A stretch of 64,000 nucleotides of DNA from Flavobacteriales bacterium (GTDB lineage: Bacteria; Bacteroidota; Bacteroidia; Flavobacteriales_F; PHOS-HE28). Below the pieces are notes generated by a model. It ran no database searches and was not told the origin of the DNA. It saw nothing but the letters and a program-made list of their open reading frames with translations. The stretch lies in contig JAMLHB010000003.1 of NCBI GenBank assembly GCA_023957375.1, positions 131,830 through 195,829 on the forward strand. Direction: 5' to 3'. The translations under genes and the position numbers were made by a program. Below, piece after piece: positions 53,393-63,119 of the stretch (its first letter is position 1; each line of letters starts with the position of its first letter).

Positions 53393-56300
53393 TCATCGCG
53401 CACCCCCTCCCGCCGCTTCGCGCTTCCGGCGGGAACGAACGCGGAGCACGCCCCATCCCGCGAGCAGCACGCCCAGGGTCGTAAGCATCCACCACCATGG
53501 CCACCGGCCCCGTGTTTCCACCGGTGCCACATCCCCGGTAAGCACCAAGCCCGCCCAGTAGTAGGGCAAGGCCAGTTCATCCTGGGCCGTGGCGAGGAAC
53601 TCCAACTTGGCTTGGCGCAGCGCCTGGTGCTTGGGCATGCCCTGCTCCAAGTGCTTGAAAAAACTGTCCATGATCTGTGCGCTCACCTTTTCATCGATGC
53701 TCCACAGGGAAGCCACCAAGCTGGGGCAACCAGCATAAGCAAAGCTCGCCCCCAGCGAGCGCACACCCTCGCCCGGGTCCACCTTGCCGCTGCCCGATTC
53801 ACACGCCGTGATCACGGCCAGCTGGGCTTTCAGGTCCAGTGCATAGATCTCATAGGCGTGCAGGTATCCATCACCACCACTGGCCGTGCCGTCGCCGTCC
53901 TTGCTGAGCACCAAGCGGGAATACATCGGCGACTTCGGGTTCATCTCGGCATGGGTGCCGAGGAACAGGATCCCGTAGGTGCCCGCTTGTCTCGTGAAGG
54001 CCTCTTCCGTGGCCGCGGTACCCGTAACCACCGTGGCACCTTCCGACTCTCCAAGTGCCATGGCCGTGCCCATGGCGAACGGTTGCCGCACGAAGCTCAG
54101 GAAGCGGCGATCCATTTCGGCGGTGTCCTTCACTTGGGTGCGATAGGCCTGCTTCACATCGTCGGTAAATCCGGGGGCCATGGCCAGCGTGCCCTTCGCC
54201 CTGCCGGGTGCGCCATCGGCAAATTGGAGCGCCGTGGTGGCACTGAGCAGGTAACTGATCGTGTAGCGATGGATCAGCAGGTGCTCCTTGAAATCCTTCA
54301 CGCCGGGTTGGGAAAGCAAGGCCTCGAAGTTCACCGAACCCAGCTCCGCATCGGGAATGATGAACAATTCACGCGCCGGCAGCTTTTCAGCGATCGGCGC
54401 GAACACGTGGTTGTACACTGCATGGGCATTGGCCACGTAGGCTGCTGATTCACGCTTCATCAACGCGGCCCGGAGTTCATCCACGGCCCGGCCCAGGTCC
54501 TTGGCATCCATCCGCACCAGGTCCGCCGCTTTCTCCCCCACCATCAACGCATAGAGGTGGTCGCCGGCACGCACGTACGACAGCAGTTGCCGGTCCGGTG
54601 CAAGCAAGTGCTTCCGGATGTCCGCAAGGGATGCCGTGCGTCCGCCATGGCGCAGGGCGAAATACTTGGGGTAGGTGTGCTCCAGGAACACCAGGAAATC
54701 GGCATACTCCCGCTCATGCCGGTCCAGATCGGTAATGGAGGCGCGATCTCCTCCCTCAATGGTGACCGCGTCCTGCAGCTCCTGTTCGCGCACCAGGATC
54801 GAATCCGGGACGCCCGCAAACCGTAAGCCCGCGAAGGAATTCAACTTTTCCTTGAGCAGGATCGACCGGTTGGCCTCGGAAAGATCCAGGAACCCTTGGA
54901 GGTCCGCCTCGGAGCGGCTGCGTGCATACTGTTCATAGGCAAGGTCCAGCGCCAAGGCGAAGAGGCGCTGTTGCGATCCGGTAAGCCGTAGCTTGCTGGC
55001 TGCATCCGACAGCCCCGCCCGGTTGCGCTCCAGCGACCGGATGGCCAGCCCGATCATGTCCTTCCAGGTTTTCCGGACGCTGTCGGGGACGGGCATGGCT
55101 TGCTCCGCACGGATCGTCCAGTACACCACATCGGGCAGCAGCCCAGGCTCGGCGCAGGAGGTCGGGCCGTTCCCGGTGAGCACCGCTTGTGCGCGGTCCT
55201 GCATCATGGCCCAGGCTCCGCGGGCCAGGTCGCGCGCTTGTTGGAAGCGGCCGATGAGGAATGCCTGCTCGGCCATGCGTACATCGCACAAGGCAACACC
55301 TGCGTTGTCCTCCTGCGTCGCAAGGCGCGCCGCGATATCCCGTGCTTGCCGCAAATCGTCGAAGGCTTCCGTGTGCAGGCCCAGGCCGCTTTTCATGCTG
55401 GCCCGCTTTTTCAAGGTGCCCAGCAGGATGGAGCTGGTGGCGTCATCCGCAACGTGCCGCCCATTGGCAATGCTGAGCCGGAACAGCGAATCCGCACTGG
55501 TGCGGTTCCCCTGCTGCGCCAAGATATCGGCCAGCTTCGCTGCTGCGCGGACGTACTCCTCGCTCTGCTTGCCGTAGCGCTGTTCGCAGGCAGTGAGGTA
55601 GGCGCGCTCAAGCACTTCGGCCTTTTTCAACGCGCCTGCCGCCAGTTCCAGGTCGGCCATGCGATCGCGCACCGAGAGCAGCTGCGGATCATCGGGGTGC
55701 AGCACGCTGCTGCGGTCCGTCCAGGCCAGTTCCAGCAGTTCCCGCGCGCGGCCCTCGTCGCCGATGGCGAAGTACACGGTGGCCAGGTTCAAATACGTAC
55801 GGGAGCGGTTCACCGTGGCTTCATCGCGGGTGAACGGGTCCTTGGTCGCAGCCAGCAGCTGATCGAACATCCGCAAGCTGGCGTGGTAATTGGCTTTGCT
55901 TCGCGCCAGATCGCCTGATTGCTGCCAGAGCACACCCAAGTTGCCATAGGTGCTGGCCTTGCGGTTCAGGATGGGCTCCGTGGTGCCGTCCCCCAATGTT
56001 TCCAAGGCCTTGTTGTACCATTCTTCAGCCTCATGGACAAAGCCGAGGTGCCAATTGGCCACGCCTGCGGCGGTGTACGATTCGGCCCATTGCGCCACAG
56101 CCACCGAATCCGCCTTTGCGTACTCCCTCAATGCCGCCTTGGCCTGGGCAAGGGAACTTCGGTGATCGCCGATGATGCTGTAATCGAACGCCAAGTACTG
56201 GTGTGCCCTTCCGCCCATGGCGCGGGGCACTCCGGGCCGTTTCGCGACCACGGTGGCCAGTGAATCAACCCGCACGCATTGCTTGTACCGCCCGGCCTCG

Positions 56301-56635
56301 TAATAGATCCAGCTCAGGTCGAAGAGGGCATCCATGCGGTCTGCCGCCTTGTAGGTGCTCCCCATGCGCGCCAACACGCTTTCGGCAGCGGCAATACCGG
56401 CATCCGCGCCTTTGGTCTTACCCATGGCGCGGCCATACTTGTACAGGTACTGGTGGAGGGAATCCTGCCACGTGGTGCCTTGGGCCTGCTCCAGTTGGGC
56501 CTCGATCAAGCGTGCCACTTCCGCGTAGCGCTCCGCTTCATACGCTTTGCCAATGAGCGCGTGGCGCGCAGCCAGATCCTGCGCCCCGGCATGGAGCGAA
56601 ATAGAGACCAACAGCAATGCCCAAAAGCTCCTCAT
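53393..56635 (-). CDS. CHAT-domain (caspase-like) protease with TPR array
   Basis: 1080 residues. Signal peptide MRSFWALLLVSISLHAGAQ. Residues of about 25 to 450 form TPR-type helical repeats (AYEAERYAEVARLIEAQLEQ, TYGNLGVLWQQSGDLARSKA). The CHAT domain occupies about 700 to 1020: catalytic His near 895 in ILFLGTHAEMN and catalytic Cys near 945 in AVITACESGSGKVDPGEG, then ASFAYAGCPSLVASLWSIDE. A membrane helix near 1045-1065 is followed by a basic tail (RVRSRRKREAAGGG), so the protease should face the periplasm anchored in the inner membrane. It is the third gene after an ECF sigma factor and an anti-sigma-like protein. CHAT proteases are known in bacterial defence and death pathways, but others serve signalling; the role here is open. 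Confidence 0.88.
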   Translation of the reverse strand: MRSFWALLLVSISLHAGAQDLAARHALIGKAYEAERYAEVARLIEAQLEQAQGTTWQDSLHQYLYKYGRAMGKTKGADAGIAAAESVLARMGSTYKAADRMDALFDLSWIYYEAGRYKQCVRVDSLATVVAKRPGVPRAMGGRAHQYLAFDYSIIGDHRSSLAQAKAALREYAKADSVAVAQWAESYTAAGVANWHLGFVHEAEEWYNKALETLGDGTTEPILNRKASTYGNLGVLWQQSGDLARSKANYHASLRMFDQLLAATKDPFTRDEATVNRSRTYLNLATVYFAIGDEGRARELLELAWTDRSSVLHPDDPQLLSVRDRMADLELAAGALKKAEVLERAYLTACEQRYGKQSEEYVRAAAKLADILAQQGNRTSADSLFRLSIANGRHVADDATSSILLGTLKKRASMKSGLGLHTEAFDDLRQARDIAARLATQEDNAGVALCDVRMAEQAFLIGRFQQARDLARGAWAMMQDRAQAVLTGNGPTSCAEPGLLPDVVYWTIRAEQAMPVPDSVRKTWKDMIGLAIRSLERNRAGLSDAASKLRLTGSQQRLFALALDLAYEQYARSRSEADLQGFLDLSEANRSILLKEKLNSFAGLRFAGVPDSILVREQELQDAVTIEGGDRASITDLDRHEREYADFLVFLEHTYPKYFALRHGGRTASLADIRKHLLAPDRQLLSYVRAGDHLYALMVGEKAADLVRMDAKDLGRAVDELRAALMKRESAAYVANAHAVYNHVFAPIAEKLPARELFIIPDAELGSVNFEALLSQPGVKDFKEHLLIHRYTISYLLSATTALQFADGAPGRAKGTLAMAPGFTDDVKQAYRTQVKDTAEMDRRFLSFVRQPFAMGTAMALGESEGATVVTGTAATEEAFTRQAGTYGILFLGTHAEMNPKSPMYSRLVLSKDGDGTASGGDGYLHAYEIYALDLKAQLAVITACESGSGKVDPGEGVRSLGASFAYAGCPSLVASLWSIDEKVSAQIMDSFFKHLEQGMPKHQALRQAKLEFLATAQDELALPYYWAGLVLTGDVAPVETRGRWPWWWMLTTLGVLLAGWGVLRVRSRRKREAAGGGAR

Positions 56636-56638
56636 TGC

Positions 56639-57361
56639 TCATTGACCGATCTTGTCCTCGATCTGCCGCACCCGTTCTCCGTATGTACCGTCCCGCTCCA
56701 TGCCCAGTGCCCGCATCTCTTCGTAACGGCCTTCATGCAGCAAGGAGAGGAACAGGAACCACTTGGCCTTTTCATGGAAAGCCGACGCCGGATCGTTGGC
56801 GACAGCCTTGTACAGGGGAATTGCGCCGGCGGCATTGCCTTTCGCGAGCTGTGCGTTGGCGATGTAATAGTTCAAGGTGTCATTGCCGGGCGAGGCAGGC
56901 AACAGCTTGTTCCATTTGTCGGCAGCTTCCTGGTAGTCTCCCAGTTTATAGGCCACCATGGCATCCTGGAAGGCGGGATTGCGGGTGGCGCTCATGGGCA
57001 CGGGCAGTCCCGGGTCTGTTTGGTGGAATTCCGCATAGAGGCGCTCATTCAGCGGCGGGCGGCTGAACCACCACAGCCCACCGATGAGCAGCACGGCCAC
57101 GGCAGCGGCGTACTTCAGGAAATGGCCCCATCCGGTGGATCCGCGTTCTTCATCCTGCGCCATGATGCTGCGCAACGATCGCTGCATGCCGCCCAATTCC
57201 ACGGCCAGCATGTTCTCGCGCTGCATCGCCACTTCGGCGCGCAGCTCCGGGTCGGTGTTCAGCTCCTGCTCGAACCGCACGCGATCTGCTGCCGGCATGC
57301 TTCCGAGCAAATAGGCCTCGATGGCCTCAAACCGTCCTTGTGCCAATGCTCCCTTGCTCAT
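56639..57361 (-). CDS. Anti-sigma-factor-like membrane protein with TPR-like periplasmic part
   Basis: 240 residues. The N-terminal part (FEAIEAYLLGSMPAADRVRF, EQELNTDPELRAEVAMQREN) has the helical pattern of the zinc-free anti-sigma domains usual in Bacteroidota. One membrane helix follows (FLKYAAAVAVLLIGGLWWF). The periplasmic part has TPR-like helices (MVAYKLGDYQEAADKWNKLL, NAQLAKGNAAGAIPLYKAVA). The ATG overlaps the sigma gene's stop by four bases, and the CHAT gene starts three bases after this stop. It probably holds the sigma factor at the membrane and senses a periplasmic state. Confidence 0.8.
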   Translation of the reverse strand: MSKGALAQGRFEAIEAYLLGSMPAADRVRFEQELNTDPELRAEVAMQRENMLAVELGGMQRSLRSIMAQDEERGSTGWGHFLKYAAAVAVLLIGGLWWFSRPPLNERLYAEFHQTDPGLPVPMSATRNPAFQDAMVAYKLGDYQEAADKWNKLLPASPGNDTLNYYIANAQLAKGNAAGAIPLYKAVANDPASAFHEKAKWFLFLSLLHEGRYEEMRALGMERDGTYGERVRQIEDKIGQ

Positions 57362-57942
57362 GGTTCAGTCTCCTTTCCCCCATCCGCAATGTGCTTGCGG
57401 AAGGCGCGCAGCTTCATCATGCAGCGGTATTTGATGGTGCGGATGCTTTCTTCGGTTACGCCCATCGCTTGGGCGATGGTGGCCATGTCTTCCCGCTGGA
57501 AATAAAAACGGCCCAGCACGGTGCGGCAGTGTTCGTCCATGCGGTCGTACACCTGTATCAGCCGTTGGATCCGTTCTTCCAGGTCCACCGTTTCCACGTC
57601 ATCGGGCGCGCCGGTATGTTCAACGGGTACCACGGTCATGGTGCGCTGTGCGGCCGACCGTACGCGGTCCAGCCATTTGTTTTTGGAGACCCGGAACAGG
57701 AAGGCACCCGGTTCGGTATTCTGTTGCAAGGTGCCGTCCTTGGCCTTCAGCCACAGCACGGTAATGGCATCCTGGAACACGTCCCGGGCATCCTCCGCGG
57801 TGCCGCTGTTGCGTTGCACATACTGCTTCACCGTGGGGAAATGCAGCGCATACAGCTTCTTGAGCGTACCGGGATCGTTCCGCACCAGTGCTTCCGCCCA
57901 AGCGGAAAAAAACAATATGTCCGCCGCAGCCTTTTGTTCCAC
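57358..57942 (-). CDS. ECF-type RNA polymerase sigma factor
   Basis: Region 2 is visible (LKKLYALHFPTVKQYVQRNS, EDARDVFQDAITVLWLKAKD, FLFRVSKNKWLDRVRS). Region 4 ends the protein (EHCRTVLGRFYFQREDMATI, AQAMGVTEESIRTIKYRCMM). No ATG precedes region 2 in the right place; the GTG at 57942, with GGAAG nine bases before it, gives 194 residues of normal size. The open frame continues to 58155 without family support. First gene of the sigma - anti-sigma - CHAT operon, divergent from the large T9SS gene, which it might control. Confidence 0.88.
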   Translation of the reverse strand: MEQKAAADILFFSAWAEALVRNDPGTLKKLYALHFPTVKQYVQRNSGTAEDARDVFQDAITVLWLKAKDGTLQQNTEPGAFLFRVSKNKWLDRVRSAAQRTMTVVPVEHTGAPDDVETVDLEERIQRLIQVYDRMDEHCRTVLGRFYFQREDMATIAQAMGVTEESIRTIKYRCMMKLRAFRKHIADGGKETEP

Positions 57943-58155
57943 TGGCTTTTGCTTCCAAGTTGCGATAATACGGGAATTGGGCGGTTTGTGCCATCGCTCT
58001 GGTCGCCCCGATTTTGACCCGGGTTCAAGAACCCATCGGGGTAGGTTGAAAAGGTGAACGGGCTTGGCTGAAAAATTCTTGGGAATAACCCTTCCCCATC
58101 CCTTGAAGACTGGCTGCCCGCGCGGCCGCCACCGGTAGTCGCTCTTTTGCAGCAC

Positions 58156-58347
58156 CCTGTCCGTGTCCCCCTATTGTGGGATTGACACCCGCCCTGGCAA
58201 TTTTCCTGATTTGCTATTGGCAATCATGCCATCCAGACCTCAGTGACAAGGCAGCAAAAAAAATGAACCGCCCGTTCACATCCCGACCCGCAATCCGATA
58301 AGCAGTCATCAAACGTCCTCAACCCTTCCTCTAAACCGTTACGCACC
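58156..58347. other. Divergent promoter region
   Basis: 192 bases upstream of the large T9SS gene, facing the ECF operon on the other side. No exact TAnnTTTG match was found. The region would hold control signals for both directions. Otherwise nothing is recognised. Confidence 0.3.
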
Positions 58348-61300
58348 ATGAAACCCAACCGAAGACTCCTTGCCCACGCCCTGGCCCTGGCCGTACCGCT
58401 GTGTACATGGGCGCAAACGGAAACGGAACCCAACAACGCCTGGAACCAGAACAACCCGGTGGCGGAAGAAAGCTCCATGAGCGGTTCCTCCGGCACCTGC
58501 AGCCCCACGGACAACAGTGTGGACTACTTCGCGCTGGCCCTGACCCAGGTGGGGCAGTTGAAGATCCGCACCAGCATGAGCAACGATGGACCCACCTCCG
58601 GGGTTTCCCTCGCGCTGTATGATAAGAACGTGGGTCAGATCGCCAGTTTCAACCTCGCCAGCGGGGTGAACGGCGCTTCCGCGCTGGACAGCATCGTCTT
58701 TACGTGCCGGGGCACCGGCACCTACTACCTGCGCCTGAATGCGCCAGCCATCGGCTGCCTGAGCTACACCTTCAGCTACGAAATTTTGCCACCGGTCTTT
58801 GGCGCCGACACCGAGAACAACAACAACTGGAACACCGCCAATACCGACACCGTGGCAGTGAACACCAATGCGGACGGGCGAATCAATTTCAGCCAGAACG
58901 ACGACAACAGCGATTTCTTCATTCTGGAACTGGACGATGACGGCATCCTGAACGTCCACATCCAGGCCGAACACGTGGATGCCTCCACGGGGGACAGCCT
59001 CACAGTACGGTTGTACAATAGCAGCGTAGCCCTACAAAAGACCTGGCGCGTGGGCATCGGGGCGAACTCCACGCCTCTCGCTTCCACCGTTAGCATCCCC
59101 TGCCGGGGCAATGAGCAGCGCTACTTCCTGCAATTCGCCAGTGATGCCTGCGGCACCTCCTACCGCTTCAGTTACGATGTGACGCCACCGGTGTTCGCCG
59201 ATGACAATGGGGACAACTACAACTGGAATTCCCCCAACACGGATACCGTGGCCGTGGGCGCAGATCAGGACGGTCGCCTCAACTTCAACTACGATGACAA
59301 CAGCGATTACCACATCCTGACGCTGGACGATGACGGCATCCTGAACGTCCACATCCAGGCCGAACAAGTGGATGCCTCCACGGGGGACAGCCTCACGCTA
59401 ACGCTCTACAACAGCTCGGCCCAACTGCTCAAGACCTGGCGCGTGGGAGTCGGGGCCAATTCCACGCCGCTTGATTCCACGGTCCACATGACCTGCCGCG
59501 GGAATGAGGCTCGATACTTCCTCAAGTTCGCCAGCGATGCCTGTGGCACCTCCTACCGGTTCAGCTACGACGTGACCTCCCCGGTGTACGCCGATGACAA
59601 TGGGGACAACTACAACTGGAATTCCCCCAACACGGACACCGTGGCGGTAAGCACCGATGCCGACGGCCGCCTCAACTTCTACTACGACGACAACAGCGAT
59701 TACCACATCCTGACGCTGGACGATGACGGCATCTTGAACGTCCATATCCAGTCCGAACACGTGGACGCCTCCACGGCGGACAGCCTCACGGTACGGCTGT
59801 ACAACACCAGCAACGGCCTGCTCCAAACCTGGCGGGTGGGCATCGGGGCCAATTCCACGCCGCTTGATTCCACGATCCACATGACCTGCCGCGGGAATGA
59901 GCAACGCTACTTCCTCCAATTCGCCAGCGATGCCTGCGGCACCTCCTACCGTTTCAGCTACGACGTGACCTCCCCGATGTTCGCCGATGACAATGAAGAC
60001 AACGACAATTGGAATTACCCCAACACCGACACGATCTTCCTGGACTCCGCTGCGGTGACCGGTCGGTTGGCCTTCTACTACGATGACAATTCGGACTTCT
60101 ATAAGGTGGTCCTCACCACAGCGGGGACGATCACGGTGGACAGCCGGGCCGAGAATGCCAATGCCGCCGGCACTTACGACGTGCACTTGTACAACAGCAA
60201 CGTGAACCAGATCGCTACCCACACCTACCCGGTGGGCGGCTCCTCCACCCCCGCAAGCGATACATGGACCTCCGGGCCCCTGGCCGCAGGCACCTACTAC
60301 CTGCGAGCCACAAACGCTCCGTGCGGCACTAGCTACAGCTTCCTGTGCAACGATGAGGATGATGACGGCGTGTGCAACGGCTTTGACCTTTGCCCCGGCA
60401 CACCCAACGGCGAAGGCGTGAATGCCAACGGCTGCTCCTGCTCGCAGGTCACCGTGGATGACGGCGATCCCTGCACGCTGGACGAATGCCTCAACGGCGA
60501 CGTGACCCACACCTTCCAGGATGCCGACGGCGACCTGACCTGCGATGCCAACGACGGCTGCCCCAACGATGCCAACAAGACGGCGCCCGGTGCCTGCGGC
60601 TGCGGCAACCCCGATGTGCCCACCACGTGGTATGCCGATGCGGACGGTGACGGCTTGGGCGACCCCAATAACAGCATAGCGGGCTACACCTGCATCCAGC
60701 CTCCGGGCTACGTGTCCGACAACACGGACGGTTGCCCCAGCGTGACCGGCACCGTGGGCAGCGCCTGCGACGACGGCAACCCCAACACCACCGGCGATGC
60801 GCTCGATGCTAGCTGCAACTGTGTGGGCACGCCCATGGGCTGCGATGACGGCGACCCCTGCACCTTGGACACCTGGGACGGATTCCAGTGCGTGCACACC
60901 TTCCAGGATGCCGATGGTGATGGCACCTGCGATGCCAACGACGGCTGCGTGAACGACCCCGACAAGACCGCCCCCGGCGCTTGCGGTTGCGGCAATCCCG
61001 ATGTGCCCACCACCTGGTTCGCAGATGCGGACGGTGACGGCTTCGGTGACCCGAACACCAGCCAGGCCGGCTTCACCTGCATCCAGCCTCCGGGCTATGT
61101 GGCCGACAACACCGACCACTGCGATGGCGATGTGAACAAGACCGATCCCGGCGCCTGCGGCTGCGGCGTGGCCGATGTGGCCACCACGTGGTACGCCGAC
61201 ACCGATGGGGACGGCTTGGGCGACCCCAACAACAGCCAGGCGGGCTTCACCTGCATCCAGCCTCCGGGCTATGTGGCCGACAACACCGACCTGTGCCCTG

Positions 61301-62685
61301 CCGTGACCGGCACCGTGGGCAGCGCCTGCGACGACGGCAACCCCAACACTACCGGTGATGCCATCGATGCCAATTGCAACTGCGTGGGCACGCCCAACGG
61401 TGGCCCCTGCACCGGCAACCAAGTGGTGGTCAACATCACCACGGACGCGAACCCTGCACAGTTGAGCTGGGAGATCCGCGACGGCGGGAACGTGCTGGTG
61501 GCCTCCGGTACGCCCGCCACGCCCAATGGCCTGAACTCTGAAACCGCCTGCTTGGGCAGCGTGGTTGAAAGTGCCTGCTACAGTTTCAAACTGCTGGACA
61601 GCTTCGGCGACGGGCTTGCCGGAGCAGGTGGCTGGGAACTGCGCACCACGGACGGCAAACTGGTCCTGCGCGATGATTTCGCCAACGGAAGTGTGTCACC
61701 CGCCACCCCGACGGCCTCGCCGAGCTACGGCAGCGGCCACAGCTTCTGCCTGCCCTTGGGCTCCTCGCGCGTCATGGCCAACGAGTGCAACGTATTCACC
61801 AACGGCATGTATGACAAGGTGTACTGCAGCAAGGTGACCGGTGCCACCCAGTACCAGTTCGAGTTCAGCGACCCCGACGCAGGCTTCATCCGCCGCATTG
61901 CACGCCCGCACAACTACGTGGTGTTCTACGAGATGGTCTCCAGCCCCTTAGTGCCCGGCGTAGTGTACTTCACCCGCGTGCGCACCAATGAGGACGGTCC
62001 CTTGGCCAGCGCACACTGGGGTTCGGGCTGCGACCTCGGCCTAGGCATCGCCCAGGTGGTGCAGTGCACCCAGCTGATACAGGCGCCCGCCTACGGCCAC
62101 TCCTGCAACGAGACCCGCAGCTTCATCGCGCCCTACAACTACCTCTATGCCAAGCCCGTGACCGGCGCCACCACGTACACCTTCAAGATCACCGGTGACG
62201 ACGGCAACTATAACGGCGGCATCGAGTTCGTCCGCAACACCTACATCCTCGCACTGGGCTGGGGTACTGGCGAGGCACCGGCCTTGACGGACCAAACCAC
62301 CTACCAGGTGCAGGTGCGCGTAACGGTGAACGGCATCGAAGGCACCTACTGCGGCAACTCGTGCAACGTCACCATCGACAACAACCCCGGTTTGAGGCCG
62401 CGCCTGGCACAGACCGAGGGACAGCCTGAAATGAGCCTCTGGCCGAACCCCAACAACGGACAGCACCTCAACGTGGCCATGGGCGGCTTGAACAGCGAGC
62501 TCACCACCGCCGACGTGCGCCTGATGGACCTCACCGGTCGCGTGGCCTTGGGCACCCAACTGAACGTGTTGGACGGTGCCATCAACAGCGTGATCGAGCT
62601 GAGCAGTACCGCCAACGGCACCTACCTGCTACAGATCATCGCCGGTGGCAACACCTACACCAAGCGCGTGGTGGTGAGCAAGTAA
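58348..62685 (+). CDS. Giant repeat-containing surface protein with T9SS sorting domain
   Basis: 1445 residues. Signal peptide PNRRLLAHALALAVPLCTWA then Q. An N-terminal module with pre-peptidase-like features (TETEPNNAWNQNNPVAEESS, GTGTYYLRLNAP) is followed by four tandem units of about 131 residues (58803 to about 60350). The next part (60350-61420) has calcium-type Asp-rich repeats (WYADADGDGLGDPNNS) and many cysteines (TAPGACGCGNPDVPTTW), in three or four copies. Further domains lead to the sorting domain (MSLWPNPNNGQHLNVAMGGL to YTKRVVVSK). It is probably an adhesin or structural surface protein. No enzymatic motif is seen. Confidence 0.88.
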   Translation: MKPNRRLLAHALALAVPLCTWAQTETEPNNAWNQNNPVAEESSMSGSSGTCSPTDNSVDYFALALTQVGQLKIRTSMSNDGPTSGVSLALYDKNVGQIASFNLASGVNGASALDSIVFTCRGTGTYYLRLNAPAIGCLSYTFSYEILPPVFGADTENNNNWNTANTDTVAVNTNADGRINFSQNDDNSDFFILELDDDGILNVHIQAEHVDASTGDSLTVRLYNSSVALQKTWRVGIGANSTPLASTVSIPCRGNEQRYFLQFASDACGTSYRFSYDVTPPVFADDNGDNYNWNSPNTDTVAVGADQDGRLNFNYDDNSDYHILTLDDDGILNVHIQAEQVDASTGDSLTLTLYNSSAQLLKTWRVGVGANSTPLDSTVHMTCRGNEARYFLKFASDACGTSYRFSYDVTSPVYADDNGDNYNWNSPNTDTVAVSTDADGRLNFYYDDNSDYHILTLDDDGILNVHIQSEHVDASTADSLTVRLYNTSNGLLQTWRVGIGANSTPLDSTIHMTCRGNEQRYFLQFASDACGTSYRFSYDVTSPMFADDNEDNDNWNYPNTDTIFLDSAAVTGRLAFYYDDNSDFYKVVLTTAGTITVDSRAENANAAGTYDVHLYNSNVNQIATHTYPVGGSSTPASDTWTSGPLAAGTYYLRATNAPCGTSYSFLCNDEDDDGVCNGFDLCPGTPNGEGVNANGCSCSQVTVDDGDPCTLDECLNGDVTHTFQDADGDLTCDANDGCPNDANKTAPGACGCGNPDVPTTWYADADGDGLGDPNNSIAGYTCIQPPGYVSDNTDGCPSVTGTVGSACDDGNPNTTGDALDASCNCVGTPMGCDDGDPCTLDTWDGFQCVHTFQDADGDGTCDANDGCVNDPDKTAPGACGCGNPDVPTTWFADADGDGFGDPNTSQAGFTCIQPPGYVADNTDHCDGDVNKTDPGACGCGVADVATTWYADTDGDGLGDPNNSQAGFTCIQPPGYVADNTDLCPAVTGTVGSACDDGNPNTTGDAIDANCNCVGTPNGGPCTGNQVVVNITTDANPAQLSWEIRDGGNVLVASGTPATPNGLNSETACLGSVVESACYSFKLLDSFGDGLAGAGGWELRTTDGKLVLRDDFANGSVSPATPTASPSYGSGHSFCLPLGSSRVMANECNVFTNGMYDKVYCSKVTGATQYQFEFSDPDAGFIRRIARPHNYVVFYEMVSSPLVPGVVYFTRVRTNEDGPLASAHWGSGCDLGLGIAQVVQCTQLIQAPAYGHSCNETRSFIAPYNYLYAKPVTGATTYTFKITGDDGNYNGGIEFVRNTYILALGWGTGEAPALTDQTTYQVQVRVTVNGIEGTYCGNSCNVTIDNNPGLRPRLAQTEGQPEMSLWPNPNNGQHLNVAMGGLNSELTTADVRLMDLTGRVALGTQLNVLDGAINSVIELSSTANGTYLLQIIAGGNTYTKRVVVSK
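58803..60350 (+). repeat. Four tandem intragenic repeats of about 393 bases
   Basis: Units begin near 58803, 59200, 59590 and 59983, each starting with a phrase like ADDNGDNYNWNSPNTDTVAV and containing LDDDGILNVHIQAEHVDAST and FASDACGTSYRFSYDV. The second and third share long identical DNA runs; the fourth is diverged. This suggests recent unequal crossing-over or gene conversion. Confidence 0.85.
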
Positions 62686-63119
62686 TTGCCCCGCCCGCTC
62701 AAGGCAAAAGGGCCGTTCCGAAAGGGGCGGCCCTTTGTGCTGGGGCCATCCGGCGAGCAGCCCATGGGGCAATAAGGTTTCACGATGGGTCTACCTCGTG
62801 TGATCCTGCGCGCACCCAAGGCGCGCTTGCAGCGCGCTCCAACTACAAAGGGCAGGTGGACTTTGACATGGCATAGGGGTGGTCGTTGCAAACCACCGGG
62901 AGGTTGCGCCCGCGTTGCAAACGCGGACGAGTGTGGGGTTAATGCCAAATTCGTTGCCCGCATACAAAGTCGGATCACTTCTTGGACGTAACGGCTCTTA
63001 CTTGACATGTTCCTCTAATTGTTATTTTCGTTGACCATGGCTGCGACGCGAATAGTGTAAAGCAGCATACCTAATATCAAAGACTCAATGTTCCCCGCGC
63101 CAGTGCATGGGTATTCATC
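62686..63119. other. Intergenic stretch with a REP-like repeat
   Basis: 434 bases without a convincing gene; a 68-codon frame at 62785-62991 has no protein-like pattern. Contains the terminator at 62707 and, at 62907-62945, a stretch (GCGTTGCAAACGCGGAC, then GTGGGGTT) resembling the repeat at 30226-30264. Several GC-rich short palindromes (GCGCGCTTGCAGCGCGC) occur near 62822. Confidence 0.5.
62707..62736 (+). terminator. Terminator of the large T9SS gene
   Basis: AAAGGGCCG (62707-62715) pairs with CGGCCCTTT (62728-62736), 21 bases after the stop codon. The run of T after the stem is short, being part of the stem itself. Confidence 0.75.

Noticed and set aside
59398-61422. A 674-codon minus-strand frame opposite the giant T9SS gene
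   Set aside because: Shadow of tandem repeats; it repeats because the coding strand repeats, and has no protein-like motif.
62785-62991. A 68-codon plus-strand frame after the giant gene
   Set aside because: Arg/Gly-rich translation of a GC-rich repeat region, no neighbour link and no conserved pattern.
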